From Mercenaria mercenaria (lineage: Eukaryota > Mollusca > Bivalvia > Venerida > Veneridae), in the NCBI RefSeq assembly GCF_021730395.1, contig NC_069375.1, positions 65,809,501 to 65,873,500 on the forward strand: a stretch of 64,000 nt of DNA, read 5' to 3'. A model generated the notes under the pieces. That model was not told the origin of the DNA, searched no databases, and worked only from the letters and a program-made list of their open reading frames with translations. A program made the position numbers and the translations under genes. Position 1 is the first letter of the stretch. Every line of letters starts with the position of its first letter. This document shows positions 1 to 11,912 of the stretch, one piece after another.

Positions 1-265
1 AATCTAGTGGTCCTCTACCAAGATTGTTCAGATTATTTCTCTGGGGTCAAATATGGCCCCACCCCTAGGGTCACATGGTTTATATAGCCTTATATAGGAA
101 AAAGCTTTGAAAAACCTCTTGTCCAAAACCACAGGGTCTAGGGCTTTGATATTTTGTATATGACATCATCTAGTGATCCTCTACTAAGATTATTCAAATT
201 ATTCCCCAAGGGTCAAATATGGCTCCGTCCTTTGGGTCACATGGTTTACATATACTTATTTACAG
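1..265. repeat. Tandem repeat, unit about 166 bp, cut by window edge
   Basis: Two successive stretches share the same order of motifs: CTAGTGRTCCTCTAC, then GGTCAAATATGG, then GGGTCACATGGTTT. The second starts about 166 bp after the first. This is a noncoding interspersed or satellite-like repeat whose left part lies outside the window. Its family is not recognised. Confidence 0.6.
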
Positions 266-1603
266 TGTGCATATAATTTCTGTTCCTTGTGCAATTACTA
301 AATGCATCAAGGGGGGCATTTCGTGTTCGACGAGCTCTTGTTACATAATCATTTGGAGTTATGCACATAATTATTTGGAGTTATGAACACACTGGTGTTT
401 TTTGTGTTTTTTTTTAAATTGTTGTTTGTGCACTTTCTGTATTTTATGTATTTGACAAGATAATTATATATGTAAATATTTATTATGGATATTGCAATGT
501 TGCAGAAATTTAAGAGCTATTCTTCATCTTATTTTTAAATTAGTATAGTTGATAAAATAACCGTGACATAAGTTTTAACTTTATTGTGAAATATTAGGAA
601 CTGCGGTTTGAAATGTCAATATATTTTGCAGAATGTTGTTTGCTGTAGATCTATTACTTATAGAGTTAGAAAGTCGCCATATGACCTATAACTCAACAGA
701 AACAAAAAACGAAACAAAGTTAAGAGGCATTGACTTGACAGTGTGCATATTTTCATATAGATGTGCCTATATTGAGTGATACATATGTATAAAAAAAAAA
801 TCTTCATGACAGTTAAAGAATAGAAATTACCAAAATATGACTTCCTAAGACAAGTGGCTGTTTAATAGAGGTGACCACTTACACAGGTTTGACTATATGA
901 TGAAATGGCATAATGAACAGTTTAATATACAATGAAATAGAGGACAGGTTGTAAAACTGAAGTTAAAGCAAGATATACAATATGTGAGAATGTATATCTT
1001 ACAGGGTAAATATGATATTTGTGTAAAATCAAAAATCGTTACATGTAGTTTCAAAACTTTTGTTTCAAAGATACTTTAGGGAACAGATAATGATCACTCA
1101 AGACATGTGTATTTGTAGATATAATTGTATTTAATTTATGCTGGCATCTTCTAGAGAGTCCTGTCAAAGTTTGGTGTTATCAAGCTTTTCAAAAAGCTGT
1201 AAAATTCACATACTTCAGATTTATATTACTAGCTAATTAACAGGTAATTTATTTGGACATTGCATGCAGTGATGTATAAAGGAGGGCTTATCAAGAAGTT
1301 TTTTTTATTGCTTTGTTGTTGTTGTTGTTGTTGTTTTTTTTTATTTAATGATAAACAGATATTTTTCATTCTTTTTCTATACCTGTATTGTAATATCAGA
1401 TACCTTAGCATGAGGGTAATTTTACAAAACCTAGAAACATTCATTATTTTCAATATTCAATATTATAAAAACCATAAATTGTTCATGTCATTAATAGTAT
1501 TGACAATGGAGATTTGAAAAGAAAAAACTCTTGTGAAATAATCTAGAATACTAAATAATATAAGAATTATTCCTTCATAAATATTTTTGGTTTTACGATA
1601 GAA
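266..1603. other. AT-rich intergenic DNA
   Basis: No gene is seen. A fragment of the 3' body of a bivalve SINE lies near 660-705; it contains the motif AAGTCGCCATATGACCTAT, which is also found at the same place in the full copy at 29773-30047. A (TTG)n microsatellite lies at about 1312-1335. The short open frames here are low-complexity or AT-rich. Confidence 0.6.
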
Positions 1604-1707
1604 TGGATTGTGGCTAGCAGAAGGGTCGTCAGAACTAATCTATCACCAGCACGTCTTCAGATCCAAAGCGTAGCGCTAATTGGAGATGTACTTTAGTCAG
1701 ACTGCAC
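1604..1707 (-). mobile_element. Partial copy of the tRNA-bearing inverted-repeat element
   Basis: Read on the minus strand, this stretch follows the left end of the 421-bp element at 38086-38506: TCTGACTAAAGTACATCTCC, then the CGCTACGCTT motif, then TTCTGACGACCCTT and a GCTAGCC motif. Only the terminal 100 bp or so are present. The tRNA-like part is missing. Confidence 0.6.
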
Positions 1708-1909
1708 ATAGCTAAAACTGGTGTATATATTGTATATGTGAGGGTTGTTAAGCTACTTCGGTTAGATTTTTAAATATTGTGTATTACTATTTATAAATAT
1801 TGTTATGATGATTATTGTGCAAGTAAAACTTTAAAACAGTTGAAAGTTGTAATGTTTTTCTTCTCAAATTTATGAAGCACATGTATTCTAATTTTATATT
1901 ACATTTTCT

Positions 1910-2490
1910 CTTATTCTTTTCATCTTTCGAAATCACTTCAAAATCACTTGCTGTTGCTCAGTTACTTTGGCTATTCCTTCTTTTCATCTTTTGAAAACAC
2001 TTGCTACTGCTACGATACTTTTGCTCTTTCCTTATTTTCATATTTTGAAAACACTTGTTGCTAAGTCACCTTTACTCTTACATTCTTTTCATGTTTGTTA
2101 AGCACTTGCTGCTGCTACATTACGATTGGCCTTTTCTACTCTATATATTTTGAACTCATTTGCTGTTGCTACGTTACTTTTGATCTTTAGTTCTATTCAT
2201 ATTTGGATAACACTTGTTGCTAAGTCACCTATTCTCTTTCCTTTTCATATTTTGAAAGCACTCACTGTTACTCTTACTGTTTTTTTTTTTTTTGTTATTA
2301 TTTTGTTGTTTTTTTTTTTTTCATATTTGGAAAGCTGTACCCTCTTTTCATATTTGGAAAGTACTAAGTCTTGCTGTTGCTACATTACGATTGGTCTTTC
2401 CTTTTCATATTTTAACGCATTTGCTGTTGCTTCGCTACTTTTGCTCGTTCCTTCTTTCTATATTTGGAAATCTAAAGCCGGTTTCTGGAT
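1910..2490. repeat. Degenerate minisatellite, unit about 60-65 bp
   Basis: Roughly nine diverged units repeat the pattern CTTTTCATATTTTGAAAACA, CTTGCTGTTGCTACGTTAC, TTTTGCTCTTTCC, with a T-rich run in the middle. The open frames over this stretch (repeated 'FHIWK'-like peptides) follow from the repeat and are not treated as genes. Confidence 0.65.
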
Positions 2491-3414
2491 ATAGGGAGGT
2501 TGGTCATGACAAGCAGATGAACCCTGCGACCCGGAATAGTTTTTCGTTGGTGCAGTTTTGAGGTTTCTTACAATATTGTTAAACAGACTGGTTAAAGTTA
2601 TTCCGGAGCGTTTAACTCAGACAAAAGAGTTAGTCATTCAAGAATGTCTAACATAGTCGTTCCAGTAACGATGGATGACACACTCCCACATTGTTCACGT
2701 AAAAGCGGTAAGGACCACTTGGTATATCCTTGTAACAATACTTGAGCATGAAAATGAACTGTAGAAAATAAGCAGTTGGTATTGTCTTCACCCTGCTCTT
2801 GACTCTTCAGTTTAGACCTCTCATTATTTCAGTTAATAAGGATTATAGGAGGGGCATCTCTGTGACAGTTATTTATAAAATCATTTTATAACTAAAAGAT
2901 ACTGCTTATAGTCTGTTGAAAAACCAAAACACTTAAAGTCTAGGTTAAAAAAGAAGTTCGAAAATAATTAAGTCACAGTTATATCATTTTAATGGTCTCC
3001 GGGGTGGTAGTATTTTGAAATATCTTTAAGAATGTCAACTTTATCATGAACATATACTTTCCCATTGTTAAAATCGGACAAATCACAATTGAAAAATAAG
3101 AATATTTCAAAATTGAACGTTTTATAAAGAATACTGCAAGCATGCATTAATTTTACAATCAATCATGTCGCTGTAATTTAGTATATACCTGTTTTCGGGA
3201 AAGAGTTTTTTAAAAAAACTTATTACCTTACTACTTGATCCCTTGCTTTTGTAATATATATTGTAATCACATGCTATTTGATGAATAAAATATTGTTTAA
3301 ACAAAAAATGAAAATATAAAAAAAACCTTTCAAATGAAAGTCTCATAACAATCCATTTACAAATAACAGTCAGGAGTCAAAATGGCGGAAACTAACAAAG
3401 GAAAGTAACTATAA
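2491..3414. other. Left part of duplicated block A, noncoding
   Basis: From about 2605 this stretch aligns by eye with 23034-24600, for example CTAACATAGTCGTTCCAG and GATGGATGACACACTCC in both. It therefore marks the left side of block A of the tandem duplication. No exon is recognised. Confidence 0.55.
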
Positions 3415-3465
3415 ATCCATGCTGGTCGCAAACGCACTACGTTGGTTTTCTCATGGCGCGACTCA
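3415..3465. mobile_element. Half copy of the palindromic TATGAGCC MITE
   Basis: The sequence matches only the right half of the 237-bp foldback elements at 56168-56404 and 59727-59962 (ATCCATGCTGGTCGCAAA ... TTGGTTTTCTCATGGC ... GACTCA). The matching place in block B, near 24655, runs straight through without it. This is therefore a truncated insertion, or the remains of an excision, specific to block A. Confidence 0.6.
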
Positions 3466-3966
3466 AATGAAGATATCTTGAAAAATAAAAATAGATATAG
3501 TAACCATTGCATTTTTTTAGAATGATGAATTTTATATCATTGGAATTATCTGATATTATATGAGAAACCAGGGGAAAACCCCTGCTACGGAAGAAAAGAA
3601 TCAAACAGTTGTATTCTTAATTGACGGGTTTATCATTTTCATAAGGAAAAAAGGTTTGTTAAAAGCAATGAATGTATCATGTCAGTTAGCTTAAAAATAA
3701 ATGCATGTAATTAATTTCTCGCGCTTATAATAAAAAATAATAATGATAATAAAAAAATCAGTCGCTTTGTGTTTTTAAACGAGTTGTAAAGAAATGTGTA
3801 GATCTTATGAATTATTTTGGTTAACTGATTACAATAGATACAGAGCATTTTAAAGGAAGCATGGGTGCATGACTGAAAGTTGATAGCATAATTGTGTATT
3901 TCAGTGTATCAAAATACTTTACAATTTTCCTTATTTAAAGTCTTGTGAAGTATTTTAGTAAATGAA
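3466..3966. other. 5' flank of sulfotransferase copy A
   Basis: Noncoding stretch shared with block B at about 24657-25520 and interrupted there by a 430-bp segment. No exon is seen. Confidence 0.5.
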
Positions 3967-3975
3967 TATATAAGG
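3967..3975 (+). promoter_or_regulatory. TATA-box-like site upstream of sulfotransferase copy A
   Basis: TATATAAGG lies 37 bp before the first ATG of the sulfotransferase. That spacing leaves only a very short 5' UTR if transcription starts about 30 bp downstream. This is inferred from sequence only. Confidence 0.35.
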
Positions 3976-4011
3976 GGAAAGGTGGTTAAAACTAACATTT
4001 ACATAACTGCG

Positions 4012-4102
4012 ATGAAAAGTAGGAAATATGTCCTATATGGGATATTTGTGTTATGTTTCACAAAAGTGTACTACATATTACTTGACGGTATTGTTAGAGA
4101 CG
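4012..4102 (+). CDS. Carbohydrate sulfotransferase copy A, exon 1 (signal anchor)
   Basis: This exon is too short to stand out as an open frame. It begins ATGAAAAGT and encodes about 30 residues: a short basic N-terminus (MKSRK) followed by a hydrophobic stretch of about 19 residues (YVLYGIFVLCFTKVYYILL), then DGIVRD. That is the layout of a type II Golgi membrane anchor. It ends in phase 1 at a strong donor (G|GTAAGT). Joining it to the acceptor at 6173 restores an aspartate codon and keeps the frame of exon 2. The same 91-nt exon is present in block B at 25592-25682 and, decayed, at 15762 and 48571. That conservation is the main support for it. Confidence 0.85.
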
Positions 4103-4972
4103 GTAAGTTTAAAGTTCTTATTGTTTAATGTGAACTGGTAGGATTTTTTGTTATTAACTTCATACTGTCTTGTTAGTCGGGTACCGTGTTCTAATGTCAA
4201 TATGCATAACATTATTTTCATATTGTAGCCGTGCAGATGTGAAAAGTTAATTTAAGGACTACGCTTTTTTGAAATGTATGAATTAGGTGGGGTACATGAT
4301 GTTATATCTGAAGAATTTTGAAGTTACTGTAAAACAAACTATTTCAATGTGACAATACGTTAAAACAATGAAGTACTGAACTCTCATTTTAATTAGAAGA
4401 ATGAAGTGGGTAAAGTTATCAGTATGTTCGTGTCACAATTATTGGTACAAGTATTCTATACCATCAGGCATAGATGTGAAAAACTATAACATACATAATA
4501 AAGCTGAACTATCCATGTAAATGAGCTGAGCGCTATTTTTCTATTTCCATTTATTACTTCTCTAAGACATATCACAATCAAACAAATGTCGGCAAATTTT
4601 GTCATTTTGTGCACATGCCTTAACACTTTAAAGAAGTCCTAACTATAGGTAATGTGTGCGAGAAGGGTCTGTGCTCATAATAATTAGAGTGCATTTATAC
4701 GGATTTTGGTTTAAAGGTGCAAAATAAAGACAAATGAATAGACATAAATCTTAAAAAAAGACTACACATTTTGTAATATAGTACTAAACATTATGATAGC
4801 CGTGCAATATTCTCTTGAAACCAACACAAGAACAGAGAAACAAATGATTGTTTCTGTATTTTCTTAGACTGACATGGGTGGTCATTTTGTCCTACTTTCA
4901 TGTTTATCGTTTTTCCGTAATCGGTCGGAAATTCTTCGGGATCACGTGATTTTAAAATTGTTTCAAACGAAT

Positions 4973-5400
4973 ATCCGTTTAAAGACGCGCGACAAAATAA
5001 CTGTATTTCCATGATGGTAATTATACACGACTTGCACGAAAAATATGAAATGTACAAAATTTATGTTTAAAATTGACAGTGACAAATATTAGGCCAAGAC
5101 AATGTGTTTATTGTCTAAAACCTTATTAAATTAATGTAGCCATATGTATATAAATCAGTGTATTTAGGTAAATTTCAATCACATTTTGTTTCGGCAGTGT
5201 AAGACAGTTATTCATTTATATTCTTAAAACTATACTGAAAAGAGATTAACTGAAAATGTTTGCAGACGAAGTTGTAAAAACACTTTTATTCGGGAAGGGC
5301 CTGAATTGTCCTCCCGCAAACTTGTAGTATAGCTGTTTATTACCTGTATTATAAGAATGATTTTCATGAAGGTTTTGTGAATTACAAAATTGTTGAATTC
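4973..5400 (-). repeat. 430-bp segment, reverse complement of 24995-25415
   Basis: Shared order on opposite strands: AAGACGCGCGACAAAATAAC, a CCATGATGGTAA stretch, TCAATCACATTTTGT and GTAGTATAGCTGT here match, in reverse, the stretch upstream of exon 1 in block B. Position relative to the gene differs (inside the intron here, upstream there). It is therefore either a dispersed repeat or a moved and inverted piece. Confidence 0.6.
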
Positions 5401-5979
5401 CATGTGCTAAGTTTGTAAAAATCACGTTATCGTTTGGGCATATAATATATTTTGCATCTATTTATAAATTATAGCCTCGTTTCGGAGGATTCTTCCGAAA
5501 AAATCCGAAGATGCTCGACGGGTTCGTAAGCAGTCGGAAAACATACTTTCGGTTTGACATAGGCAACATTTTTTGTTTATTTGTTAGTTATTCTTGAACA
5601 TAGTCATGACTATTTGGTCAGATCTGATGCAGTGGGCCATATTTTCAGTAAATAGGAAGTCTCAGCTACAAACTCTGGTTTTCATATAATACTCGTTCGG
5701 GTTTGAGTAATGGACCTTTAAACATATTTAATTTGTTAAAGTCATTACATGAATAATATACAGCAAACGTGTTAAGCGAATTGGACTGAAAGCTAATTAG
5801 CTAATTAGTATTACTGCTCAGATAAATTTTGCATGTAGCGTCCACATTCGATGTATAATAGTAATGTATTTCGACGTTAAACTTAAGCGAACAAATACCT
5901 ATTGCATACTAATTTAGATAAAAAGAAAGAAATAAACAAACAAAGGAAAACCAGAACAATGTTTATATCTACTTTATTT

Positions 5980-6133
5980 TGTTGGGTTTAGAGTAACATC
6001 GAAACTAGCTCCATCTGGATGACTTCCTTACATGGAGAATTTTACATCTCAAGTGTGGTTTTGATCCCACGTCGGTGAAGGGCAAGGACATCAAAGTCAG
6101 CAACCTTAACCATTCGGTCACGGAGGCACATAT
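5980..6133 (-). mobile_element. Degenerate tRNA-derived SINE (family 1), minus strand
   Basis: Read in reverse it follows the head and early body of the SINE at 29773-30047: a GTGACCGAATGGTTAAGGTT-like head, an ATGTGGGATCAAAACCACACTT region in the T-arm, then the GAATT...CATGTAAGGAAG body. It is diverged and truncated in the 3' half. Confidence 0.6.
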
Positions 6134-6172
6134 AGAAGCATTGTATATTAACATTATGACATGTCGTTTCAG

Positions 6173-7359
6173 ACGAAGAGTTCTCCGTGCCAAGTTACAT
6201 CTTTAAGAAAAGAAATATATTTAACAGTCGCCTGAATGGATCGGCACCAGTTTACAAGAGACCGGAAAGTGTTGCAGACATTTGCAAGTCTCTTGAAGTC
6301 GGTGCAGTAAACAACCAAACACAATCCGTATTGAGTGTGTATCACTTCTATGATAGATCGAAAATCTGTTCCTGTCATGTTCCGAAAGCAGCCAGTACGT
6401 CCATTGGAAGAGCTCTCTTGATTTCCGAATTCCCGGAAAAGGCGGTTATTTTTAGAAACCTACCTGGCTACCAATTACACGCGCTAAGAGAAGTTCAAAA
6501 CGTAACAAGTAATCAGTGCTTTACAAACGCTGTGACGTCATTCTTAGTGACAAGAGACCCTTACAGACGTCTTTTTTCCGCTTATATTGATAAGATATAT
6601 CTAGAAAAGTTTCATAAGTTGTCAGTGGTTTTGGATGCACTATATAATAAAGGAGTATCCAGAGAGAAACTTAAAGATATGATAGAAAACAAAGACGAGC
6701 GTTTGAAGGCGTGGTATTGTTCAGTGACTGACGTTTCTTTTGAACAATTTCTGAAATATGTAACAACAACACAGAGTCTTGACACACATTTTGCCCCAGT
6801 ATCACATTTGTGTGATCCCTGTACAAAACATTACGATGTTATTCTTAAACAAGAAACTCTGACAGACGACATGCACTATTTGTTTGAAAAGATATACAAG
6901 AGGAATTATTCCGCTAGAGAAATTCCAGATGTTACAGATTACACTGGAGAGTCGGGAATTGAAAGCCAAATATTAACATATTTCACGCACCGGCGAGCTT
7001 GGTTTTCAAAACATAATTGTAAAATTGATAGAAAAACATACAATGCCATCAACCAGCGTCTATGGAATGGTTTAAAACTTCTTGGTAGCATTGACGATAA
7101 TTTGGAATTCATAGATGAATTGTTCAAAGGCCCAGTTGGTGAAAGGCTTAGAATTAGAAATCCAGAAACCGTTCTGTACGAATTCAAACTTAATAGAATC
7201 CCATATCTGAAAACAGATAGTCGCGAAAAGCAGCGACGTAAACATTTAATCCAGGCTTACCAAAGTGTTGACATATCAGTGATCAAGAGAATACAACAAT
7301 TGTTTCAATTAGACTTCACGTTGTTTGGCTATGATCCTTTGCCACCGACATTGTATTAA
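6173..7359 (+). CDS. Carbohydrate sulfotransferase copy A, exon 2 (catalytic domain)
   Basis: With exon 1 this gives a 425-residue protein of the sulfotransferase-2 family (CHST8-14/HNK-1 type), Golgi enzymes that move sulfate from PAPS to sugars of glycoproteins or proteoglycans. The 5'-phosphosulfate loop is HVPKAASTSIGRAL (near residue 100; family pattern PKxxxTS). The 3'-phosphate site is TRDPYRRLFSAYIDK (near residue 158; family pattern RDPxxRLxSAYxxK). The exon opens after TTTCAG in the phase left by exon 1 (DEEFSVPS) and ends FGYDPLPPTLY-stop. Several N-glycosylation sequons (NQT, NVT, NYS) fit a luminal domain. No break is seen, so it is probably functional. The acceptor sugar cannot be told from sequence. 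Compared with copy B there are about fifty amino-acid differences by eye. Confidence 0.9.
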
Positions 7360-7701
7360 TTCATCTGACGAATGAATTTCAAACACGTAAATCCTGTATT
7401 TCCAATAAGTAAGTCTTTAACATGAGCGTACCAAATTAATGCAAAACGTGATTCAGTGAACACCTTACTATATTTTTAGACCTTTAATTATTTGACTTTA
7501 CCCATATTTCTACTGAAATACAAGTAGTGTAACATATAACTCTAATGATAATGTGTACTTACGATTCGAGTCTTAAGTTGTTCCAAATAAGATATATAAG
7601 TTTTAAAACTGTCAAGACTAATGCAAGCTCTTGTGTTGCCTCGCCTAGTGCTCGTTAGGTTTATTAGGAAGAGCTGTTGTTTATTGTAATGAAATATCTA
7701 A
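7360..7701. other. 3' flank of sulfotransferase copy A
   Basis: Presumed 3' UTR and flank, conserved with 33460-33800 (block B) and 50596-50830 (pseudogene). No clear AATAAA lies within the first 300 bp. Confidence 0.5.
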
Positions 7702-7993
7702 GGACCCGCTCGTTTAGCTCAATTGAGAGAACGCCGATCTACGGATCGCGAGATCGGGAGTTCGATCCTAGGGTGGGCTGTATGTTCTACTTGGCGATTT
7801 GATAAAAGACATTTTGTTTGATATCATTCGTCCTCCACCTCTGATTCCTGTGGGGAAGTTGGCAGTTACTTGCGGAGAACAGGTTTGTACTGGTACAGAA
7901 TAAAGGAACACTGGTTCGGTTAACTGCCCGCCGTTACATGACTGAAATACTGTTAAAACGGCGTTAAACCCAAAACGAACAAATAAAATAACA
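7702..7993 (+). mobile_element. tRNA-derived SINE family 2, tRNA-Arg(ACG)-like head
   Basis: The head reads CTCGTTTAGCTCAATTGAGA and then an anticodon arm with loop CTACGGA (anticodon ACG), followed by a GTTCGATCC T-loop. A conserved body follows (CTCCACCTCTGATTC, GGAGAACAGGTTTGTACTGG), then the tail GGCGTTAAACCCAAAACG and an A-rich end. The flanks repeat AAATATCTAA on both sides as a target-site duplication. The matching place in block B lacks it, so it inserted after the duplication. Confidence 0.8.
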
Positions 7994-9162
7994 AAATATC
8001 TAAAGTTCCTCTTTTATAATATATAGTGTGATCACGTGGTTTTGTTCGTAGAGAACAATAAATTTCATTTCAAAAAGAAAATTTCAATGAAATTTGCTAC
8101 GATTTTATAGATATTTTTTCATCAATGTGGTGCGGGTAACAATATAAATATTATGATGAAACCTATTATTTGGAAACGAGTAATGGCAGTTTTTTACAAT
8201 TTTGACAGCTAAATTATCAGTTTCAGTTTGATCATGTTTCGATGGACTCACATGTATGTTCTTTACCATAATATGCAAAAACAAAATAAATTTACTAAAG
8301 GGGATGTAACTAAACATATTGCAAGAATCTTAATTTCTTTTATTGAATGGCAAGACAATACAATTGCACGTTTGTAGAATACAAAGTAACCTTGATCTCG
8401 CAAAACACACCTGTGATGAACTGAACAGCACAAAGAGTATATAGTTTTGATATCGGCGAAACATACAAATTGGCTAACAAAGCAGTGAGATGGTACATTG
8501 CCATGGTAAATAAATCCGTTTCTATGATAGTTCCCGATGTATGATATATAATTAAGATATTACAAAAGTACGCACGCATTTTTGCAAACAGTATTCTTTT
8601 CTTTGCATTTTATTTTATTCTTTAAGAAAATGAAAATTAATACTTAAAGCTAGGTACATGTCACCACATGACGTGCATTCTGTCGGTGAGAATCTAACCC
8701 CTACAAAAATTTGTACATTTTTGCAAATATTCCAAATCTGGAAAAATTGAAACATGTATGTGAAAAAAATATACTGGAAGAATCGTCAAGGGCAATTTTT
8801 CAAATGGCGGCAAGAGAGATATTCTTTTTTGTTGAAGATTCATGTCGGCAACCTTTACTTAAGCCATATCTTTCTAATTTCCGCAACTGTATGTAAAACT
8901 TGTCAATTCATCCATTGATTTAAATATACAGTCACCATTCCTATAAATATTGGACTGACGTCGCCACAACTGTGGTGTATAAAACATATTGAAAACCTCT
9001 CGGTCTTGTCGGGATTTGTATAAAACCAAACAACAATGTTGATCTGTTCAAGTCTGACAATGGAAAATGATTACAATGTAGCTAGATTACGCAGGCATTA
9101 CATTTTTGCTTGGACACGTCACAATGCACATAATTATATTTTTTACAGTTTCAAGTAAATTT
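7994..9162. other. Duplicated spacer between sulfotransferase and C1q, block A
   Basis: Noncoding, aligns with 33800-34810 and 52200-53330 (for example GGCGAAACATACAAA and AACAAAGCAGTGAG). The small open frames are not conserved among the three copies, so no gene is called. Confidence 0.55.
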
Positions 9163-9496
9163 TTAAGGGGAAATGCCACAGTTGCCTATATGTATATAGG
9201 GCAAAAAATTTCCTACGGGCAAAATTTCTTTAAACTGTGTACTGACTAAGAAACAGGATTACAACAGAAATATGTATAAAAAATCATAGGTACCCAGAAC
9301 TGATCTTGAATTATCTGTCCTTGAAAGTAGATATTTTCAGTAGTTTCCGACTTTCAGGGGCGGATAATTTATGACCAAGGCTGGGTTCCTATGGTTTGTT
9401 TTATTTCATATTTCTGTTTTTGATTCGATTTTCTATCAGTAAAAAAGTTTAAAAAAGAAATTCCTTCTGTAAAAAAGTTTTTGCTCCTTGTCAAAA

Positions 9497-9998
9497 TATA
9501 GAGGATATTTGTTTGTTTTAGTGCAAGATCGAAATTTATTTTATGTATTCAAGTGAATTACAGAGTTTTCTCAGTGAAATAAAATTGATAATCCACTGTT
9601 TTGAAACAGTAGATTATCATTTTTATTTTCCACTGTTTCTGCCGAACTAGTTCCGGTCCTCCGTCGCGATTGAAGTCAAATTATATACCGAGCATTATGA
9701 ATACCGGGGACCATAATGACGATGACGTCGTTAAAATGACGTCATTTTGTGTTATGCTTTCTGCTGACCTTTCCCGCGATTTTCGACATTTAATGCATTA
9801 CGCAACAAAAGTAGAGTTTTACACATGAAATAAAAAGAAAATTTGTTTGTTTCAGTGAAATATCAATTTTATTTCACTCGTGAGCACCAAAAAAGTCATT
9901 TTCACTCGTGGCTACGCCACTCGTGAAAATATCAGTTTTTGATGCTCACTTGTGAAATAAAATTGATATTTCACTGAAACAAACAAATATCCTCTATA
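9497..9998. repeat. Foldback element with TATAGAGGATATTTGTTTG ends
   Basis: The left end TATAGAGGATATTTGTTTGT has its reverse complement at 9977-9998. It interlocks with a second inverted pair, AGAAAATTTGTTTGTTTCAG (9836) and its reverse ending at 10124. Both lie inside the TTAA-flanked segment. The interior repeats GTGAAATA and CTCGTGA motifs in both orientations. Confidence 0.55.
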
Positions 9999-10424
9999 TA
10001 TTTCACCGAGTGAACACTGTAATGCAATATTTTCACGAGCGGCACAGCCACGAGTGAAAATGTAAATTATCGTGTTCACGAGTGAAATATATTTCGATCT
10101 TACACTGAAACAAACAAATTTTCTATTTATTTTATGCATTTTTAATGTTTTAACCAAATTATATTCAGTTTGTCCACGCAACGTCACGTGCATTGCATCA
10201 TAACGTCATAATGTTGTGACGTCAGGATGTCTTTGCATAAAAAACTATAAATAGTTATATTACGTTTCCTGATTTCTTTTACATTTCATTATGATAAAAT
10301 GTAGAATCTTAATATGTATGATCATTTTATTATTTTTATACATCTTTACTAAAGAATATCTCGCAAGGAAATTCCTATCATTATAATTCGTATCATTTCG
10401 CATTCAAATGTAGTTCCGTACCAG

Positions 10425-10490
10425 TGAAAAATAAAAATGATATTTTCACTGTTTGAAACAGTAAAAATATCAATTTTATTTCACCGATAA
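10425..10490. repeat. Small hairpin, partner of 9573-9640
   Basis: Two 65-bp imperfect palindromes, each centred on CACTGTTTTGAAACAGT-like sequence and flanked by AAAATTGATA or AAAAATGATA motifs, bracket the foldback cluster at 9497-10124. Confidence 0.5.
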
Positions 10491-11005
10491 ATTTCAGTAT
10501 TTCATAGAAGAGCATAAAATAAAGAGACTGTTGCAAATGTCCTTAAAGACAAAGAAAATCTCCTATATAAGTGACCCCCCCCCCCAATACCAGACTTTTT
10601 AATCCCCAGTATACAAGATCCTGTCTGGTCCAGTCTGATAAGGGTCCATAAAACCCCTGTAGACTTGACATGTAGCCTAATTATTGTCAGGGAATCATAA
10701 ATTTTATTGCCTACAGGTAAATTGGTTATTTCCTGTGTTTTGCATTTTATTAATTGAAATATTGTTGTTTTTTTTAGTCTTTTTTCAGCATGTACACAAA
10801 ATTTTAATTGTTAAGATGCTAATATTGATTGCTCAGTCATGTGAGTAATGTCCTGGCCAATTAAATTATAACTCTTATAGCAAAGCAATTCTCACTATAA
10901 AATAATTATTCAAAACTTAATAAGAGAAATTACAAGTTTGTTTATTCAATGATTATGATCTTTTTATCAAAAGTAACAAAATAAAAACGAAAAAAAAAAA
11001 AGATA

Positions 11006-11165
11006 ATTGCTGGATTTTATTAGAAATTAAAGAAGCGTTCAGTTGCATTTTTAATAGATAGAGAAGGTATATAGACTGAAGGATGTTATATATTAAAAAT
11101 GCTTAATTCCTCTTGTGTTGTTTAAATAATGTTAACTTTCTTTTATGTATAATAAAATCCAGCAA
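11006..11165. mobile_element. Short MITE with TTGCTGGATTTTATTA ends
   Basis: The left end TTGCTGGATTTTATTA and right end TAATAAAATCCAGCAA are perfect inverted repeats 160 bp apart from end to end. The AT-rich interior has no coding potential. Confidence 0.6.
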
Positions 11166-11912
11166 TAAAGATATATCATTGTTCAAAATACACAATAATT
11201 TATTACTTCTAAAAGCTATGTGCCTGAATGCATTTTTTATATTTTTGATAATAATAAACAGCAATAATGAGATGTAATTGTTAAAAAACTTACTTTATTA
11301 AAAATATGTTAAAACACTATTGTATCTTATCACTTTGTTTATTTAGCCCTAATTCAATCAAGCTTTCTAAACTCGTTATAAAGGTGAGAACTGATTTGTT
11401 ATAAAGGTGAGAAATATCACCTGCAATTTATTTACTGCACAGTAGCTATACAGTAGCTTATTACGATAAACAGAAGCAAGTCTACCAATGGTCCCGACTT
11501 GTGTATTGGCCCTTATCGCCAATACGCAGACCTTATCATCTCCATAGGCCACATACCAGGCATACCAGAATCAGTGTCTTTAACTATGAACATGACAAAA
11601 TGATACCGCGAAGTCCTAGTCTTTCCCATGGACCGAATTTCTTTAAACTTTGTATACTGACTGCAAATGAAGTCTGAAACAGAAATAAAATTTAAAATAC
11701 ACAGTTCTCTTGCCTTGATCCTGAATTATCTGCCCTTGAAAATTGGATTTTTTAGTATTTTTCTGATTTCTAAGGGCAGAAAACTCAAGATCAAGCCTGG
11801 GTACCTATGATTTTTAATACACATTTCCGTTTTAAACTTGATTTAAAGAAATTCTGCCCGTAGGAAAATTTTTGCCTATATACATAAAGGCAACTGTCTC
11901 ATTTCCCCTTAA

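Larger units (their letters stand above)
4103..6172 (+). other. Intron 1 of sulfotransferase copy A
   Basis: GT-AG intron of 2,070 bp; the acceptor is TGTCGTTTCAG. It holds a segment at about 4973-5400 that reappears reversed at 24995-25415, and an old minus-strand SINE at about 5980-6133. Nothing else is recognised. Confidence 0.75.
9167..11908. mobile_element. 2.74-kb TTAA-flanked segment with inverted ends
   Basis: TTAA at 9163-9166 and 11909-11912 flank inverted ends GGGGAAATGCCACAGTTGCC (left) and the reverse of GGCAACTGTCTCATTTCCCC (right); the similarity runs on for about 75 bp. The matching place in block B (near 34820) lacks it. TTAA target sites are used by piggyBac and Kolobok transposons. 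No transposase is seen inside, so it is non-autonomous or composite. Each end is itself a foldback of about 300 bp, so it may be two MITEs enclosing other insertions. Confidence 0.65.

Noticed and set aside
2126-2494. 122-residue hydrophobic frame that could look like a membrane protein
   Set aside because: It is produced by the T-rich minisatellite and is not conserved in block B.
7704-7780. Possible tRNA-Arg(ACG) gene
   Set aside because: The tRNA-like head continues into a SINE body and tail with target duplications, and other copies exist at 13982 and 55232.
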